The translations under genes were made by a program, and so were the position numbers. Below, piece by piece: positions 1 to 5,929 of a DNA stretch of 6,808 bases; position 1 is the first letter of the stretch; each line of letters starts with the position of its first letter. The stretch is from Propionibacteriaceae bacterium (GTDB taxonomy: Bacteria > Actinomycetota > Actinomycetes > Propionibacteriales > Propionibacteriaceae): positions 1 through 6,808 of the forward strand of contig JAIRXX010000120.1 of the NCBI GenBank assembly GCA_031268065.1, given 5' to 3'. The notes under the pieces are model-generated. The model was not told the origin of the DNA, ran no database searches, and saw only the letters and a program-made list of their open reading frames with translations.

Positions 1-2
1 TG

Positions 3-1091
3 CTCATCTACTTGGCGCTGTGGCTGGTGATGCCGAAACGGCGCGTCGAAGCCACCGCTCCCGGCTTGGCGGCTGCCAGCCGCAGCGGCATGCGCCCCGA
101 CGACCAACCCAAACAACGGCTGCTCGACGCCAGCATCGCGCTCGCCCTTTGCCTGTTCGGGGCTGGACTGCTCTGGCTGGTGGAACGCGGCGGGCTGGGC
201 CTGGGCGCGTCGCTGGTGCCGGCGGGGTTGGCCTGCCTGGGGATGGCCGGTATTTGGTGGGAGATCGACCACATCCCTTCGGTGGACAAAACGACGGCTG
301 GCTGGTCGGCCTGGCTGCGGGTGCTGGCGCAGAATTGGGTGAAGATTCTGGTCACGGTGCTCAGCCTGTTTTTCGTCAGCGCGGCCATCGGCTGGGTCGC
401 CATCGACCAAGTCCAGCTGGACAGCGTTTCCCAACTGTTGCTCATCGTTGGCCTGTCAGTCCTCGGCCTGGCTTTGGCGCTGCTGCCGTTGGTGTTGCGG
501 GTCCGCCGCGAATTGGCGGCGGCCAGAGACGGCAAGCTCGTCGCCGACGCCCGTGCGGACATGGCGGCGCATCTGCACGACTCTGTGCTGCAGACCTTGG
601 CGCTGATTCAGCGGCAGGCCGACGACCGCGCCCTGGTGCAAACGCTGGCCCGGAGGCAGGAGCGCGAGCTGCGCGCGTATTTGTATGGGGAAGAGATCGA
701 CGAGACGTCGTTCAGCCAGGCGCTGGCCCTGACGCTGCTGCAAGTGGAAGAACGTTTCGGCGTGGAGATAGAACTGGTGAGCGTGGGCGATTTGAATTCC
801 TGTCCGCGGGACTTGCAGGATGCGCTCACCGGAGCGGCCAGGGAGGCGCTGGTGAACGCCGCCAAACACTCTGGGGCGCGAAAGATCGATGTCTACGCTG
901 AAGCCGACGACGCCCTGATCAGCGTCTTCGTCCGTGATCGCGGGCAGGGTTTCGATGTGGCCGCCATCCCCACCGATAGGCTGGGGGTGCGCCACTCGAT
1001 AATTGAGCGGATGGACCGCGCCGGTGGGCGGGCTGTGATTCGCTCCGGCGAGGGCGAAGGCAGCGAGATAAGACTGGAGATGCCGATATGA
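3..1091 (+). CDS. PspC-type membrane histidine kinase, 5' end outside window
   Basis: This is the sensor kinase of a two-component system; it would autophosphorylate on His with ATP and pass the phosphate to the regulator encoded next to it. The frame is open to the left edge, so the true start lies outside; 362 residues are visible. Residues 1-11 (LIYLALWLVMP) resemble the end of a PspC domain helix. Four further hydrophobic segments lie at about 41-61, 66-86, 111-134 and 144-166. The H-box HLHDSVLQTLALIQ gives H192 as the probable phosphoacceptor. The ATP-binding part shows an N-box (REALVNAAKHS, N285), a G1-like DRGQGFD (312-318) and a C-terminal GEGEGSEIRLEMP. This is the HisKA_3/NarX-like class. 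The ligand is unknown; PspC-type N-termini suggest membrane or envelope stress, which is inference. The stop codon overlaps the regulator start, so the two are translationally coupled. Confidence 0.9.
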   Translation, partial: LIYLALWLVMPKRRVEATAPGLAAASRSGMRPDDQPKQRLLDASIALALCLFGAGLLWLVERGGLGLGASLVPAGLACLGMAGIWWEIDHIPSVDKTTAGWSAWLRVLAQNWVKILVTVLSLFFVSAAIGWVAIDQVQLDSVSQLLLIVGLSVLGLALALLPLVLRVRRELAAARDGKLVADARADMAAHLHDSVLQTLALIQRQADDRALVQTLARRQERELRAYLYGEEIDETSFSQALALTLLQVEERFGVEIELVSVGDLNSCPRDLQDALTGAAREALVNAAKHSGARKIDVYAEADDALISVFVRDRGQGFDVAAIPTDRLGVRHSIIERMDRAGGRAVIRSGEGEGSEIRLEMPI

Positions 1092-1747
1092 GCGACGACG
1101 AAACGCGGGTGACTTGGCGGGTGGTCGTGGTGGACGACCACCAAATGTTCCGCAGCGGGGTGAAGCACGACATCGGCGGCAAGGCGCATATCGTGGGCGA
1201 GGGTGAGGACGTCCCCACTGCTGTCGCGGCCATCCTCGCCACCGTGCCTGATGTGGTGCTGCTCGACGTACACCTGCCCGGTGGCGGCGGCAGCGAGGTG
1301 ATAAACCAGGTACATGCCAGCCTGCCCGAGGTGAAATTCCTCGCGCTGAGCGTGTCCGATTCGGCAGAGGACGTGATCGGGGTCATCCGCGCCGGGGCGC
1401 GCGGCTATGTGACCAAATCGATATCCTCCGCCGAATTGGTTGACGCCATCGCGCGGGTGGCGGAGGGAGACGCCGTGTTCTCGCCCAGGCTGGCTGGATT
1501 CGTGCTGGACGCTTTTTCCGGCGGCATTGACATATCGTCGATAGACGAGGACTTGGATCGGCTCTCGACCCGCGAGCGGGAAGTTTTGCGGCTGATCGCG
1601 CGCGGTTACCAATACAAGGAAATAGCCAGGGAGCTGTTCATCTCGATAAAAACCGTGGAAACCCACGTCTCCAGCGTGTTGCGGAAACTGCAGCTCTCCA
1701 ACCGGCACCAGCTCACCCGCTGGGCCACCGACCGAAAGCTGGTCTGA
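1088..1747 (+). CDS. NarL/LuxR-family response regulator
   Basis: This is a cytoplasmic DNA-binding regulator of 219 residues, the usual length for the family. The receiver domain (about 11-125) has the acidic pair D16-D17, phosphoacceptor D60 in LLDVHLPGG, the conserved hydroxyl S88 and the conserved lysine K110 in GYVTK. A short linker leads to a LuxR-type helix-turn-helix (about 155-219) with LSTREREVLRLIARGYQYKEIA and the recognition helix around TVETHVSSVLRKL. All signalling residues are present, so it should be phosphorylation-competent. The ATG at 1088 overlaps the kinase stop (ATGA), and a GGAG at 1076-1079 serves as ribosome binding site within the kinase gene. Its partner is almost certainly that kinase. 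The target genes are unknown; the MurJ gene 108 bp downstream is one candidate, but this is only inferred from proximity. Confidence 0.95.
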   Translation: MSDDETRVTWRVVVVDDHQMFRSGVKHDIGGKAHIVGEGEDVPTAVAAILATVPDVVLLDVHLPGGGGSEVINQVHASLPEVKFLALSVSDSAEDVIGVIRAGARGYVTKSISSAELVDAIARVAEGDAVFSPRLAGFVLDAFSGGIDISSIDEDLDRLSTREREVLRLIARGYQYKEIARELFISIKTVETHVSSVLRKLQLSNRHQLTRWATDRKLV

Positions 1748-1784
1748 AACCCAAGTCTGCCGCTGTGCGCCACGACACGCGCCA

Positions 1785-1798
1785 CGCCGACATCGGCG
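1785..1798 (+). terminator. small hairpin between regulator and murJ, possible terminator
   Basis: A CGCCG/CGGCG stem with the loop ACAT lies 37 bases after the regulator stop codon. There is no T run after it, so it is not a standard intrinsic terminator. It could be a U-tract-free actinobacterial terminator, an operator half-site pair, or chance in GC-rich DNA. Just upstream, GCGCCACG occurs twice (1767-1774 and 1779-1786), 12 bp apart on the same strand. Confidence 0.25.
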
Positions 1799-1842
1799 GG
1801 CTGGCGCTGGTCAACGTACGATGGGAGATAGTCAGTTGGGCA

Positions 1843-1848
1843 GGGGAG
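1843..1848 (+). promoter_or_regulatory. ribosome binding site of murJ
   Basis: GGGGAG sits 7 bases before the ATG at 1856. An in-frame TAG at 1829-1831 with no other start codon between it and 1856 fixes this start. Confidence 0.75.
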
Positions 1849-1855
1849 AAACCGG

Positions 1856-4800
1856 ATGAGTGATATCAAGCCGAGCCGCCGCCTGCTCAACGCCACGGCC
1901 ATAATGGCCTCGGGCACGATGATCTCCCGCTTGCTCGGCTTGGCGCGGGCGTTGATGATCGCCATCGTCTTGGGCAATGCCACCATGCGGGTCGAGGTGT
2001 TCACTTTCGCGTTGACCGTGCCGAATTCGCTCTATATTTTGTTCGCCGGGGGCACGCTCAACAATGTGCTGGTGCCGCAGATCGTCCGCGCGGTGACCCA
2101 CGACGCGGACCAGGGCAAGGCTTTCGTTGACCGGTTGATGACCGGATTCTTCATCTTGTTGGGGGCGCTCGCAGCTATTCTGACGCTCTTGGCGCCCTGG
2201 GTGATGAGCATTTACACCGACTCGACCTGGCGCGGCGCCGAATTCATCGACCATTGGCAGTCGCTATTGCTGATGAGTTTCATCACCATGCCGCAGATTT
2301 TCTTCTACGGGGTGTTCTTCCTCATCGGGCAGGTGCTCAACGCCAAAGACAAATTCGGCCCGATGATGTGGGCGCCCATCGCCAACAATGTCGTCTCCAT
2401 CGCGGTTTTCGGGGTCTATTTGGGGATTTGGGGTTCCAACGCGAGCGTGGGGCAGCCTTTCACCACCGAGCAGGCGGTGATGCTTGGGGTGGGGTCCACC
2501 TTGGGCATCGTGATCCAGACTTTGGTGCTGGTGCCGTATTTGCGCCGGTTGGGCTTCTCCTACCGTCCCCGTTTTGACCTGCGCCACACCGGTTTGGGGC
2601 GCACTTTCCATGTGGCGAAGTGGATGGTCGGCTACGTGGGGCTGACCTCGTTGGCCCAGTTGGTGGTGCAAAGGCTGCTGTCCAGCGCCACCTCGGTGGA
2701 CCAACTCACCCACGAGGTGATTCGCGGGGCGGGTCTCAACGCCTATCAGAACGGCTATCTGATCTGGCTGCTGCCGCATTCGCTCATCACCGTCTCGCTG
2801 GCAACCGCGATGCTGCCCCAGGCCAGCAGGCACGCCCAGGCGAAAGAATACGGCGAAATGGCCGCAGAGGTGACCCGTGCGCTGCGGATGGCGGTCACCT
2901 TCCTCGTCCCCGCCTGCCTGGGCTTCCTGGTGTTGGCCGATCCCATCGTCGGGCTGATCTATTCGCACGGCGCCGGTTCGAGCGACTACCAAGTCATCGC
3001 CTGGGCGCTGGCCTGCTTCGCTGTCGGGCTGGTGCCTTACACCATGCAATACCTGTATCTACGGGCGTTCTACGCCTTCGACAACACCCGCACTCCCTTC
3101 CTGCTGCAAATCGCCATCTCCGGGGCGAATGTCGCCTTGGCGCTGGCGCTTTTCTGGGCGGTGAATTGGCCCCAGACGCTGGCCGCGCGGATGGCGTTGT
3201 CCTATTCGCTGGCCTACATCTTGGGATTCGCAATCACGCACCGGGCGCTGCGCAAGCGGCTGCCGCAGCTGGACACCGCGAAGCTGGTCCAACATCTGGT
3301 GCGGCTGGCGGTGGCCAGCGTGCCGGCCGCTGGGCTGGCCTGGCTGGTGACCTGGGCGTTCGCGGGCTTGGAGGGCACGCTTTGGCGGGTGGCCGGATTG
3401 GTCGCGGCGGCGCTGGTGGGGATCGTCGTCTTCTTTTTGGCGGCCCGGCTGATGCACATCGCCGAGGCGGACCAACTCATCTCGGTGCTGCGCAGAAAGG
3501 GCATCTCCAGCGAGGAGATTCTGGACGTCGAGCAGGCAGAGCTTGAAACTGAGCGGCTCTCGGAGTCGGCTGACGCTGGGCCTGGCGGCGCTGGCGCATC
3601 GCCTGGGAGCGGGTTGGCGGTGGACGGCCAGCCGCCCGACCCCGATTTGGACACCTATCCGATCAGTCCGGTGCGCTTTAACCCGCAAGCGGGCGAAATG
3701 CTCGGGAACCGTTACCGGCTGGACCTGATGATGCCCCGGCGTGGGACGACGCTGGTCTGGCGGGCTTTCGACGAGGTGCTGCAGCGCAATGTGAACGTGC
3801 ATTTGCTTGCGCCGGGCGATCCCCGCACCGAGCAGGTCTTGGCAGTGGCCAAATTGGCGGCGACCGCGACCGATGCCCGCGTCTTGCGGGTGCTCGACAT
3901 CGTTGTGGAGGACGACGTGGCCCCAGCTGGCGGCGAGGGTGCGCATGGGGCGTATTTGGTGACCGAGTTCGTCGAGGCGCAGAGCTTGGCAGCCATTCTG
4001 GCCAATGGCCCGTTGAGCGGCGGCGAAACCGCCTGGGTGCTGCGCGAAGTTTCCGACGCGCTCAGCGGTTGCCACGCCGCCGGGCTGTACCATCGCCATC
4101 TCAATCCGAATACGGTGCTGATAACCGCCAATGGGAATGTCAAGATCGCCGGGATGCTGGTGGACGAGGCGCTGAACGAAATCCCGTCAACCGGTGACGA
4201 CGAAGCCAGCGATGTTCATGCCCTGGGCAGATTGCTCTTCGCCTGCCTGAGCGCACACTGGCCTGGTCGGGACGGGTTTGGGCTGCCTGGGGGCGGCAAG
4301 GCGAGGTTGCCTGGCGAATTGCGCAAGGTGCCCGCTGATCTGGATGCCGTGGTGGATCGCATTCTTTCCCCCATTCCGAAGCGCTGGGCCAGCAGGCTGA
4401 CCACCGCCCAAGAGGTCACCACGGCGCTGTCCTTGGTGCTGGGGCCGGTGAGTTCCGCGCAAGACTTGCGGGCCAGGCTGGAGTTGCCGACTGACGAGGT
4501 GCCGTTGAGCAGTGTCGTGCCGCCCTCGCCGACGCCGATCCACGACGAGGACGAAGCAGAGGATGCGTTGCCCTTCGTGGAGGAGGCGATGGACAATGCC
4601 GAAATATTCACCCCGGTCCCTCCCCCGCCGCCGCCAGCCAAGAAATCCGGCAGCCGCAAGTGGGTGTCGGTGTTGGTCATCGGGATCGGCCTGGCAATCC
4701 TCGCGGCGGCCATCATCGTGCTCAACCAGCCGCCGCTCAAGGCCGCGCCAGCAGTCCCTGAGCCGATGCTCTCGCCCAGTCCGACCTTGGTGGCGGTGAA

Positions 4801-5251
4801 GATAGTGAGCGCCGACGATTTCGACCCCAAAGCCGACGGCGGCAGCGGCGGGGAGAACGCCTCCGCAGTCAAACGGGCTTTCGACAAGAAGACGAGCACG
4901 GCCTGGCGCACCGAGCGTTACCGGGGCAAAGCCAGCTACGGCGGGTTGAAGCCAGGCACCGGATTGGTCCTCGATCTGCGCGACGAGGTGAACTTGGCCA
5001 AAGTGGAACTGGATCTCAGCGGCAAGGGCACCGATCTCGCGCTGTACGTACCGAATGGCAAAATGTCGATGCAGACCATCAAAGACTGGAAGCAGGCCGC
5101 CTCGTTGGATTCAGTGGACGCCTCGGCGACAATAACGCTGAGCGAACCAGTCAAGACCCGCTACCTGCTGGTATATCTAACCTCCCTGCCCAAAGACGGC
5201 AGCTACTATCGCGGCGGAATAGCCGAAGTGCGAGTCTTCGCCCGCGAGTGA
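1856..5251 (+). CDS. murJ: MurJ (MviN) lipid II flippase fused to pseudokinase and extracellular discoidin-like domain
   Basis: This 1,131-residue membrane protein should move lipid-linked peptidoglycan precursor (lipid II) across the cytoplasmic membrane. Residues about 1-545 are the multi-helix MurJ/MviN transporter, with the family motif around ISRLLGLARA (23-32) and the VPNSLYILFAGGTLNNVLVPQI stretch (55-76, conserved in MurJ). An acidic/Gly-rich linker (about 546-612) leads to a kinase-like fold (about 618-865). Its catalytic residues are gone: the VAIK lysine is H649 (VNVHLL), HRDLKP reads HRHLNP (H748, N750), and the DFG position reads G766-M767-L768. It is therefore a pseudokinase. 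A Pro-rich segment (about 889-928) precedes one membrane helix (about 936-956) and an outside domain (about 985-1131) resembling discoidin/F5-8C folds (AFDKKTSTAWRTERY, then LKPGTGLVLDL). In mycobacteria, Thr phosphorylation of the pseudokinase part by PknB recruits FhaA and restrains wall synthesis; the same control here is inferred. The protein is complete. Confidence 0.95.
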   Translation: MSDIKPSRRLLNATAIMASGTMISRLLGLARALMIAIVLGNATMRVEVFTFALTVPNSLYILFAGGTLNNVLVPQIVRAVTHDADQGKAFVDRLMTGFFILLGALAAILTLLAPWVMSIYTDSTWRGAEFIDHWQSLLLMSFITMPQIFFYGVFFLIGQVLNAKDKFGPMMWAPIANNVVSIAVFGVYLGIWGSNASVGQPFTTEQAVMLGVGSTLGIVIQTLVLVPYLRRLGFSYRPRFDLRHTGLGRTFHVAKWMVGYVGLTSLAQLVVQRLLSSATSVDQLTHEVIRGAGLNAYQNGYLIWLLPHSLITVSLATAMLPQASRHAQAKEYGEMAAEVTRALRMAVTFLVPACLGFLVLADPIVGLIYSHGAGSSDYQVIAWALACFAVGLVPYTMQYLYLRAFYAFDNTRTPFLLQIAISGANVALALALFWAVNWPQTLAARMALSYSLAYILGFAITHRALRKRLPQLDTAKLVQHLVRLAVASVPAAGLAWLVTWAFAGLEGTLWRVAGLVAAALVGIVVFFLAARLMHIAEADQLISVLRRKGISSEEILDVEQAELETERLSESADAGPGGAGASPGSGLAVDGQPPDPDLDTYPISPVRFNPQAGEMLGNRYRLDLMMPRRGTTLVWRAFDEVLQRNVNVHLLAPGDPRTEQVLAVAKLAATATDARVLRVLDIVVEDDVAPAGGEGAHGAYLVTEFVEAQSLAAILANGPLSGGETAWVLREVSDALSGCHAAGLYHRHLNPNTVLITANGNVKIAGMLVDEALNEIPSTGDDEASDVHALGRLLFACLSAHWPGRDGFGLPGGGKARLPGELRKVPADLDAVVDRILSPIPKRWASRLTTAQEVTTALSLVLGPVSSAQDLRARLELPTDEVPLSSVVPPSPTPIHDEDEAEDALPFVEEAMDNAEIFTPVPPPPPPAKKSGSRKWVSVLVIGIGLAILAAAIIVLNQPPLKAAPAVPEPMLSPSPTLVAVKIVSADDFDPKADGGSGGENASAVKRAFDKKTSTAWRTERYRGKASYGGLKPGTGLVLDLRDEVNLAKVELDLSGKGTDLALYVPNGKMSMQTIKDWKQAASLDSVDASATITLSEPVKTRYLLVYLTSLPKDGSYYRGGIAEVRVFARE

Positions 5252-5335
5252 TCCGGCAGTGGGCGGCACCCGACTTGGAAACGCCACACCCCAACCGTTA
5301 CCCTTCGGATGGAAACATGAGACGAAGTTTTCGGC

Positions 5336-5341
5336 TAGACT
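5336..5341 (+). promoter_or_regulatory. possible -10 box of the tRNA-Pro promoter
   Basis: TAGACT resembles the -10 hexamers used by actinobacterial vegetative promoters and lies about 50 bases before the tRNA. A convincing -35 is missing: the best match at 18-bp spacing is GAAACA (5312-5317), which agrees with TTGACA in only three positions. Transcription would start near 5348, at the foot of the hairpin at 5347-5370. Confidence 0.35.
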
Positions 5342-5346
5342 GCAAT

Positions 5347-5370
5347 GCGGCCCTCGAACAGAGAGGCCGC
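5347..5370 (+). other. hairpin between murJ and tRNA-Pro
   Basis: GCGGCC (5347-5352) pairs perfectly with GGCCGC (5365-5370); after a bulged A5364 the stem continues with CTC/GAG (5353-5355 with 5361-5363) around the loop GAACA. This makes nine pairs. No T run follows. It may terminate the murJ transcript about 100 bases past its stop, or lie in the tRNA leader as an RNase processing signal. The sequence does not distinguish these. Confidence 0.45.
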
Positions 5371-5391
5371 AGCAGAGTCGAAATACGACAT

Positions 5392-5466
<75 letters not shown>

Positions 5467-5498
5467 ACAAAAAGTGGCTGGCGTCCACTCGCCACTGC

Positions 5499-5529
5499 GA
5501 GGTCGCAGGTCCAAACAGTCACCCCGACA
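5499..5529 (+). repeat. tRNA-Pro 3'-end copy 1
   Basis: This copy matches tRNA positions 5435-5467 with a 2-base gap: GAGGTCGCAGG is identical, then the T-loop region is altered (TCCAAACA for TTCAAATCCT), then GTCACCCCGACA is identical. The changes remove T-arm pairing, so it cannot form a functional tRNA end. Such partial copies are typical of attachment sites left by elements that integrate into tRNA genes. Confidence 0.75.
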
Positions 5530-5558
5530 AGAAGTGGCTGGCGTCCACTCGCCACTGC

Positions 5559-5589
5559 GAGGTCGCAGGTCCAAACAATCACCCCGACA
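5559..5589 (+). repeat. tRNA-Pro 3'-end copy 2
   Basis: It lies in the second 60-bp unit and is identical to copy 1 except for A5578 in place of G. It is followed not by another unit but by the GAGAG/CTCTC hairpin at 5593-5606. Confidence 0.75.
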
Positions 5590-5592
5590 CGC

Positions 5593-5606
5593 GAGAGGCG
5601 ACTCTC
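5593..5606 (+). other. hairpin with GCGA loop
   Basis: GAGAG (5593-5597) and CTCTC (5602-5606) enclose GCGA, a GNRA-type tetraloop. It directly follows tRNA-tail copy 2 and has a near twin at 5680-5693. Confidence 0.5.
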
Positions 5607-5615
5607 AAACACAGG

Positions 5616-5634
5616 TCGCGTTGCCCTAACGCGA
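5616..5634 (+). other. perfect 7-bp inverted repeat
   Basis: TCGCGTT (5616-5622) pairs without mismatch with AACGCGA (5628-5634) around the loop GCCCT. No T run follows. Its role is unknown: it could be part of a structured transcript or a binding site for a dimeric protein. Confidence 0.5.
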
Positions 5635-5649
5635 GACGCGAAACAACCA

Positions 5650-5680
5650 AGCCGCAGAACCAAACAGTCACCCCGACAAG
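5650..5680 (+). repeat. tRNA-Pro 3'-end copy 3, partial
   Basis: From C5660 on, it shares CCAAACAGTCACCCCGACAAG-type sequence with copy 1, with GCAG (5654-5657) also kept, but GT is replaced by AA and the left part has decayed. Because it shares the altered T-loop of copies 1 and 2, it descends from the same copy and not independently from the tRNA. Confidence 0.7.
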
Positions 5681-5693
5681 AGAGGCAACTCTC
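5680..5693 (+). other. hairpin with GCAA loop
   Basis: GAGAG (5680-5684) and CTCTC (5689-5693) enclose GCAA. It is identical to the hairpin at 5593-5606 except for one loop base and likewise directly follows a tRNA-tail copy. The stem is kept while the loop differs within the GNRA rule. Confidence 0.5.
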
Positions 5694-5750
5694 GGACCTG
5701 GAGCAGAATGAACCCGTTCGGGATGCGAATCCTATCCTTGCCGAACTGAG

Positions 5751-5762
5751 CCCCCCCCCCCC
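5751..5762 (+). repeat. run of 12 C
   Basis: This uninterrupted C12 tract lies between the last tRNA-tail-like sequence and the compound stem-loop; its last five bases form part of that stem. Such tracts change length by slippage and are also hard to sequence, so the exact count is uncertain. Confidence 0.9.
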
Positions 5763-5818
5763 GACGGAGGTAAAGGCAGAGCCAACAACCGGCGTTCTGC
5801 CCATACTCCCGTCGGGGG
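5758..5818 (+). other. compound stem-loop
   Basis: The outer stem pairs CCCCCGACGG (5758-5767) perfectly with CCGTCGGGGG (5809-5818) and continues with AG/CT across a bulged C5808. Inside it, GGCAGA (5775-5780) pairs with TCTGCC (5796-5801) and GCC (5781-5783) with GGC (5791-5793), separated by a GT bulge, around the loop AACAACC. In all about 21 pairs fold in about 61 bases. No T run follows. It may be an RNA structure upstream of the AlbA_2 gene or a folded recombination site. Confidence 0.6.
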
Positions 5819-5830
5819 ACTGGCGGTGGG

Positions 5831-5867
5831 CTGCGTGCCGGTGCGCTCGAAGGAAACCGGCGCGCGG
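5831..5867 (+). other. 12-pair stem-loop before the AlbA_2 gene
   Basis: CTGCGTGCCGGT (5831-5842) pairs with ACCGGCGCGCGG (5856-5867), ten Watson-Crick and two G-U pairs, around a 13-base loop. The G-U pairs favour a role as RNA read from this strand. It ends directly beside the AATAAT at 5868, so it could also overlap promoter control. Confidence 0.55.
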
Positions 5868-5873
5868 AATAAT
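5868..5873 (+). promoter_or_regulatory. possible -10 box of the AlbA_2 gene
   Basis: AATAAT matches the TATAAT consensus in five of six positions in otherwise GC-rich DNA, 56 bases before the start codon. No acceptable -35 hexamer is found 16-19 bases upstream; that space is filled by the stem-loop. Confidence 0.25.
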
Positions 5874-5916
5874 GGGGAGAGCGCTGAAGCACGTGAATGG
5901 CGCCGCTGCGGGCTTG

Positions 5917-5924
5917 AAGGAGGT
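5917..5924 (+). promoter_or_regulatory. strong ribosome binding site of the AlbA_2 gene
   Basis: AAGGAGGT is a near-perfect Shine-Dalgarno sequence 5-6 bases before the ATG at 5930. An in-frame TAG at 5924-5926 excludes any longer product and fixes the start. Confidence 0.85.
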
Positions 5925-5929
5925 AGACG

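Larger units (their letters stand above)
5472..5591 (+). repeat. 60-bp tandem duplication carrying a tRNA-Pro tail
   Basis: Two head-to-tail units, 5472-5531 and 5532-5591, differ at only two positions (G5518/A5578 and A5530/C5590). Each unit holds a TGGCG/CGCCA hairpin (5479-5494; 5539-5554), an immediately abutting CTGCG/CGCAG hairpin with loop AGGT (5495-5508; 5555-5568), and a diverged copy of the tRNA 3' end finishing in TCACCCCGACA. A longer pairing, AGTGGC (5473-5478) with GCCACT (5491-5496), competes with the first hairpin. The near identity implies a recent duplication by slippage or recombination. Confidence 0.92.

Noticed and set aside
1821..1859. Twelve-codon leader peptide ending on the murJ start (TGA overlapping ATG)
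   Set aside because: It has no ribosome binding site, no conserved pattern I can see, and such short frames arise easily by chance.
1606..4911. Long open frames on the minus strand opposite the regulator and murJ
   Set aside because: They mirror GC-rich codon bias of the plus-strand genes; their composition (His, Gln, Arg, Pro rich) resembles no protein family.
5758..5818. Integron attC site or intrinsic terminator
   Set aside because: No matching core GTTRRRY/RYYYAAC ends or integron integrase are seen, and there is no T run after the stem.
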